Origin: Bifidobacterium angulatum DSM 20098 = JCM 7096
GTDB lineage: Bacteria; Actinomycetota; Actinomycetes; Actinomycetales; Bifidobacteriaceae
Assembly (NCBI RefSeq): GCF_001025155.1
Contig: NZ_AP012322.1
Span: 310,001-374,000 of the forward strand
DNA: 64,000 bases
Direction: 5' to 3'
Positions 63,345 through 64,000 of the stretch are shown in pieces. Position numbers and translations under genes: made by a program. Position 1 is the first letter of the stretch, and each line of letters starts with the position of its first letter. The notes beneath the pieces are model-generated. The model made no database searches and had not been told where the DNA came from. It saw nothing but the letters and a program-made list of their open reading frames with translations.

Positions 63345-63658
63345 TCGGCAGTCGGCCTGTCGTGCGGCTTGTTATTCCGGGCCCGCGCGACGGCAGTACA
63401 GCAAGGCCGCTGGCTCCGCATTGCGGGGTCAGCGGCCTTTTCGCGTACGGGGTGCCAACTTCCGCTGGCCTTGTGCTCCACGTTTATTTGACGAGTACCC
63501 CGGAAAATCATGGCGATGTTGCCAAGAATGGCGGTTTTCCAACGTTTTTTTTTATTTGACGGTTACATAATCTGTAGGTGGTGCCGTGGCTGTACCGGTG
63601 GACCGTGATTATAGACAAACCTTGAAGGAACGGCGGAACGTTGTCGAACGCCGCTTGA
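63345..63658. other. Intergenic region between fhs and the MIF-like gene
   Basis: About 310 bp between convergent genes. It contains the fhs hairpin at 63403-63439 and a run of nine T at about 63545. I see no further gene in it. Confidence 0.6.
63403..63442 (+). terminator. fhs terminator
   Basis: AAGGCCGCTG (63403-63412) pairs with CAGCGGCCTT (63430-63439), with a smaller inner stem, then TTC. Confidence 0.8.
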
Positions 63659-64000
63659 TCAGAAGTTTCCGCCGTTCCAGCCCCAGTCGGTGGTGGCGGT
63701 GTAGCGGATGTAGGTGCGGTCGGCCGGAATGCCGAGCTCCTTGCCCAGCGCGGCCATGATCTGCTCGGTCAGCTTCTCCCAGGCGGAACCCGGCACGGAA
63801 CGGCCGAACACGTTCACCTCCACATAGGCCGCGGGCTTGGAATCGTCGCCGCCGAAGTAGATTGGCATATTGTCCTCGAATGGGCACATCAGCCAGCCTT
63901 CGGACTTACCCGGTACGGCGGTGATGGCCTTGCCATAGGCGGTTTTCAGCGCCTCGCGCTGTGCGGGGGTGGTGGACACGGAAACATGGGTGTGGATGAC
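63659..64000 (-). CDS. MIF-like tautomerase family protein (5' end outside window)
   Basis: The minus-strand frame stays open to the window end and begins VIHTHVSVSTTPAQRE. The start, presumably Met-Pro, lies just past base 64000. It resembles macrophage migration inhibitory factor/phenylpyruvate tautomerase proteins of about 115 residues, in which Pro1 is the catalytic base. Further family parts are EGWLMCPFEDNMPIYFGGD and the C-terminal TTDWGWNGGNF. An internal ATG-like start at 63979 would remove the conserved beta-strand and is unlikely. Confidence 0.85.
   Translation of the reverse strand, partial: VIHTHVSVSTTPAQREALKTAYGKAITAVPGKSEGWLMCPFEDNMPIYFGGDDSKPAAYVEVNVFGRSVPGSAWEKLTEQIMAALGKELGIPADRTYIRYTATTDWGWNGGNF

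Overview
The window looks like chromosomal DNA of a Bifidobacterium. The reasons are moderately high GC coding sequence, actinobacterial start and RBS habits, a GH42 beta-galactosidase with its own LacI regulator, a SenX3/RegX3-type kinase-regulator pair next to pstSCAB with 11-nt PHO-box repeats, a stand-alone groES behind a CIRCE element, and the actinobacterial order tRNA-Thr, tRNA-Met, rpmG, murB. The species cannot be fixed from the sequence alone. Almost all of the window is ordinary core genome. I see no insertion sequence, prophage or CRISPR-Cas locus.

Layout. 1-4.3 kb: an AT-richer left edge, a small unknown gene, a Wzz/BY-kinase and a surface-anchored Tyr/Asn/Gly-rich protein. 4.4-8.1 kb: acyl-CoA ligase (minus strand) and pdxS-pdxT. 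8.2-16.3 kb: a 1,202-residue tandem ABC exporter, the lactose-type GH42/lacI pair behind a 19-bp inverted-repeat operator, and an aldo/keto reductase. 16.3-20.5 kb: secreted HNH nuclease, NRAMP metal transporter, DAHP synthase, MTA/SAH nucleosidase. 20.5-26.9 kb: a phosphate-starvation block (histidine kinase, regulator, pstSCAB) with two PHO boxes. 27.1-28.2 kb: a gene-free array of degenerate repeats, first about 16 bp and then about 52.4 bp per unit. 28.3-32.7 kb: a frameshifted GNAT gene, a purine permease, a zinc-binding lipoprotein with a Zur-like box, and a small hydrolase. 32.8-34.1 kb: L10 leader, rplJ, rplL. 34.2-39.6 kb: a three-gene operon of an FHA protein, a 1,200-residue protein that reads as an SF1 helicase-nuclease with its catalytic motifs eroded, and an 83-residue protein. 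39.6-41.9 kb: a decayed minus-strand gene, an SAF protein, an FmdB zinc ribbon and 5-formyl-THF cyclo-ligase. 42.0-50.8 kb: GNAT, membrane protein, groES, three tRNAs, rpmG, murB, amino-acid permease, fdxA-dapC, SRP RNA, PAP2. 50.9-56.0 kb: topA, tmk, holB, with a perfect 107-bp triplication covering the start of tmk. 56.0-64 kb: LacI regulator, ptsH and ptsI divergent, PEBP protein, C69 dipeptidase, formate-THF ligase, and a MIF-like protein cut by the window edge.

The points most worth a second look are the 52.4-bp phased repeat array, the 107-bp triplication that repeats the tmk start hairpin three times, and the operon built around an apparently dead helicase-nuclease.
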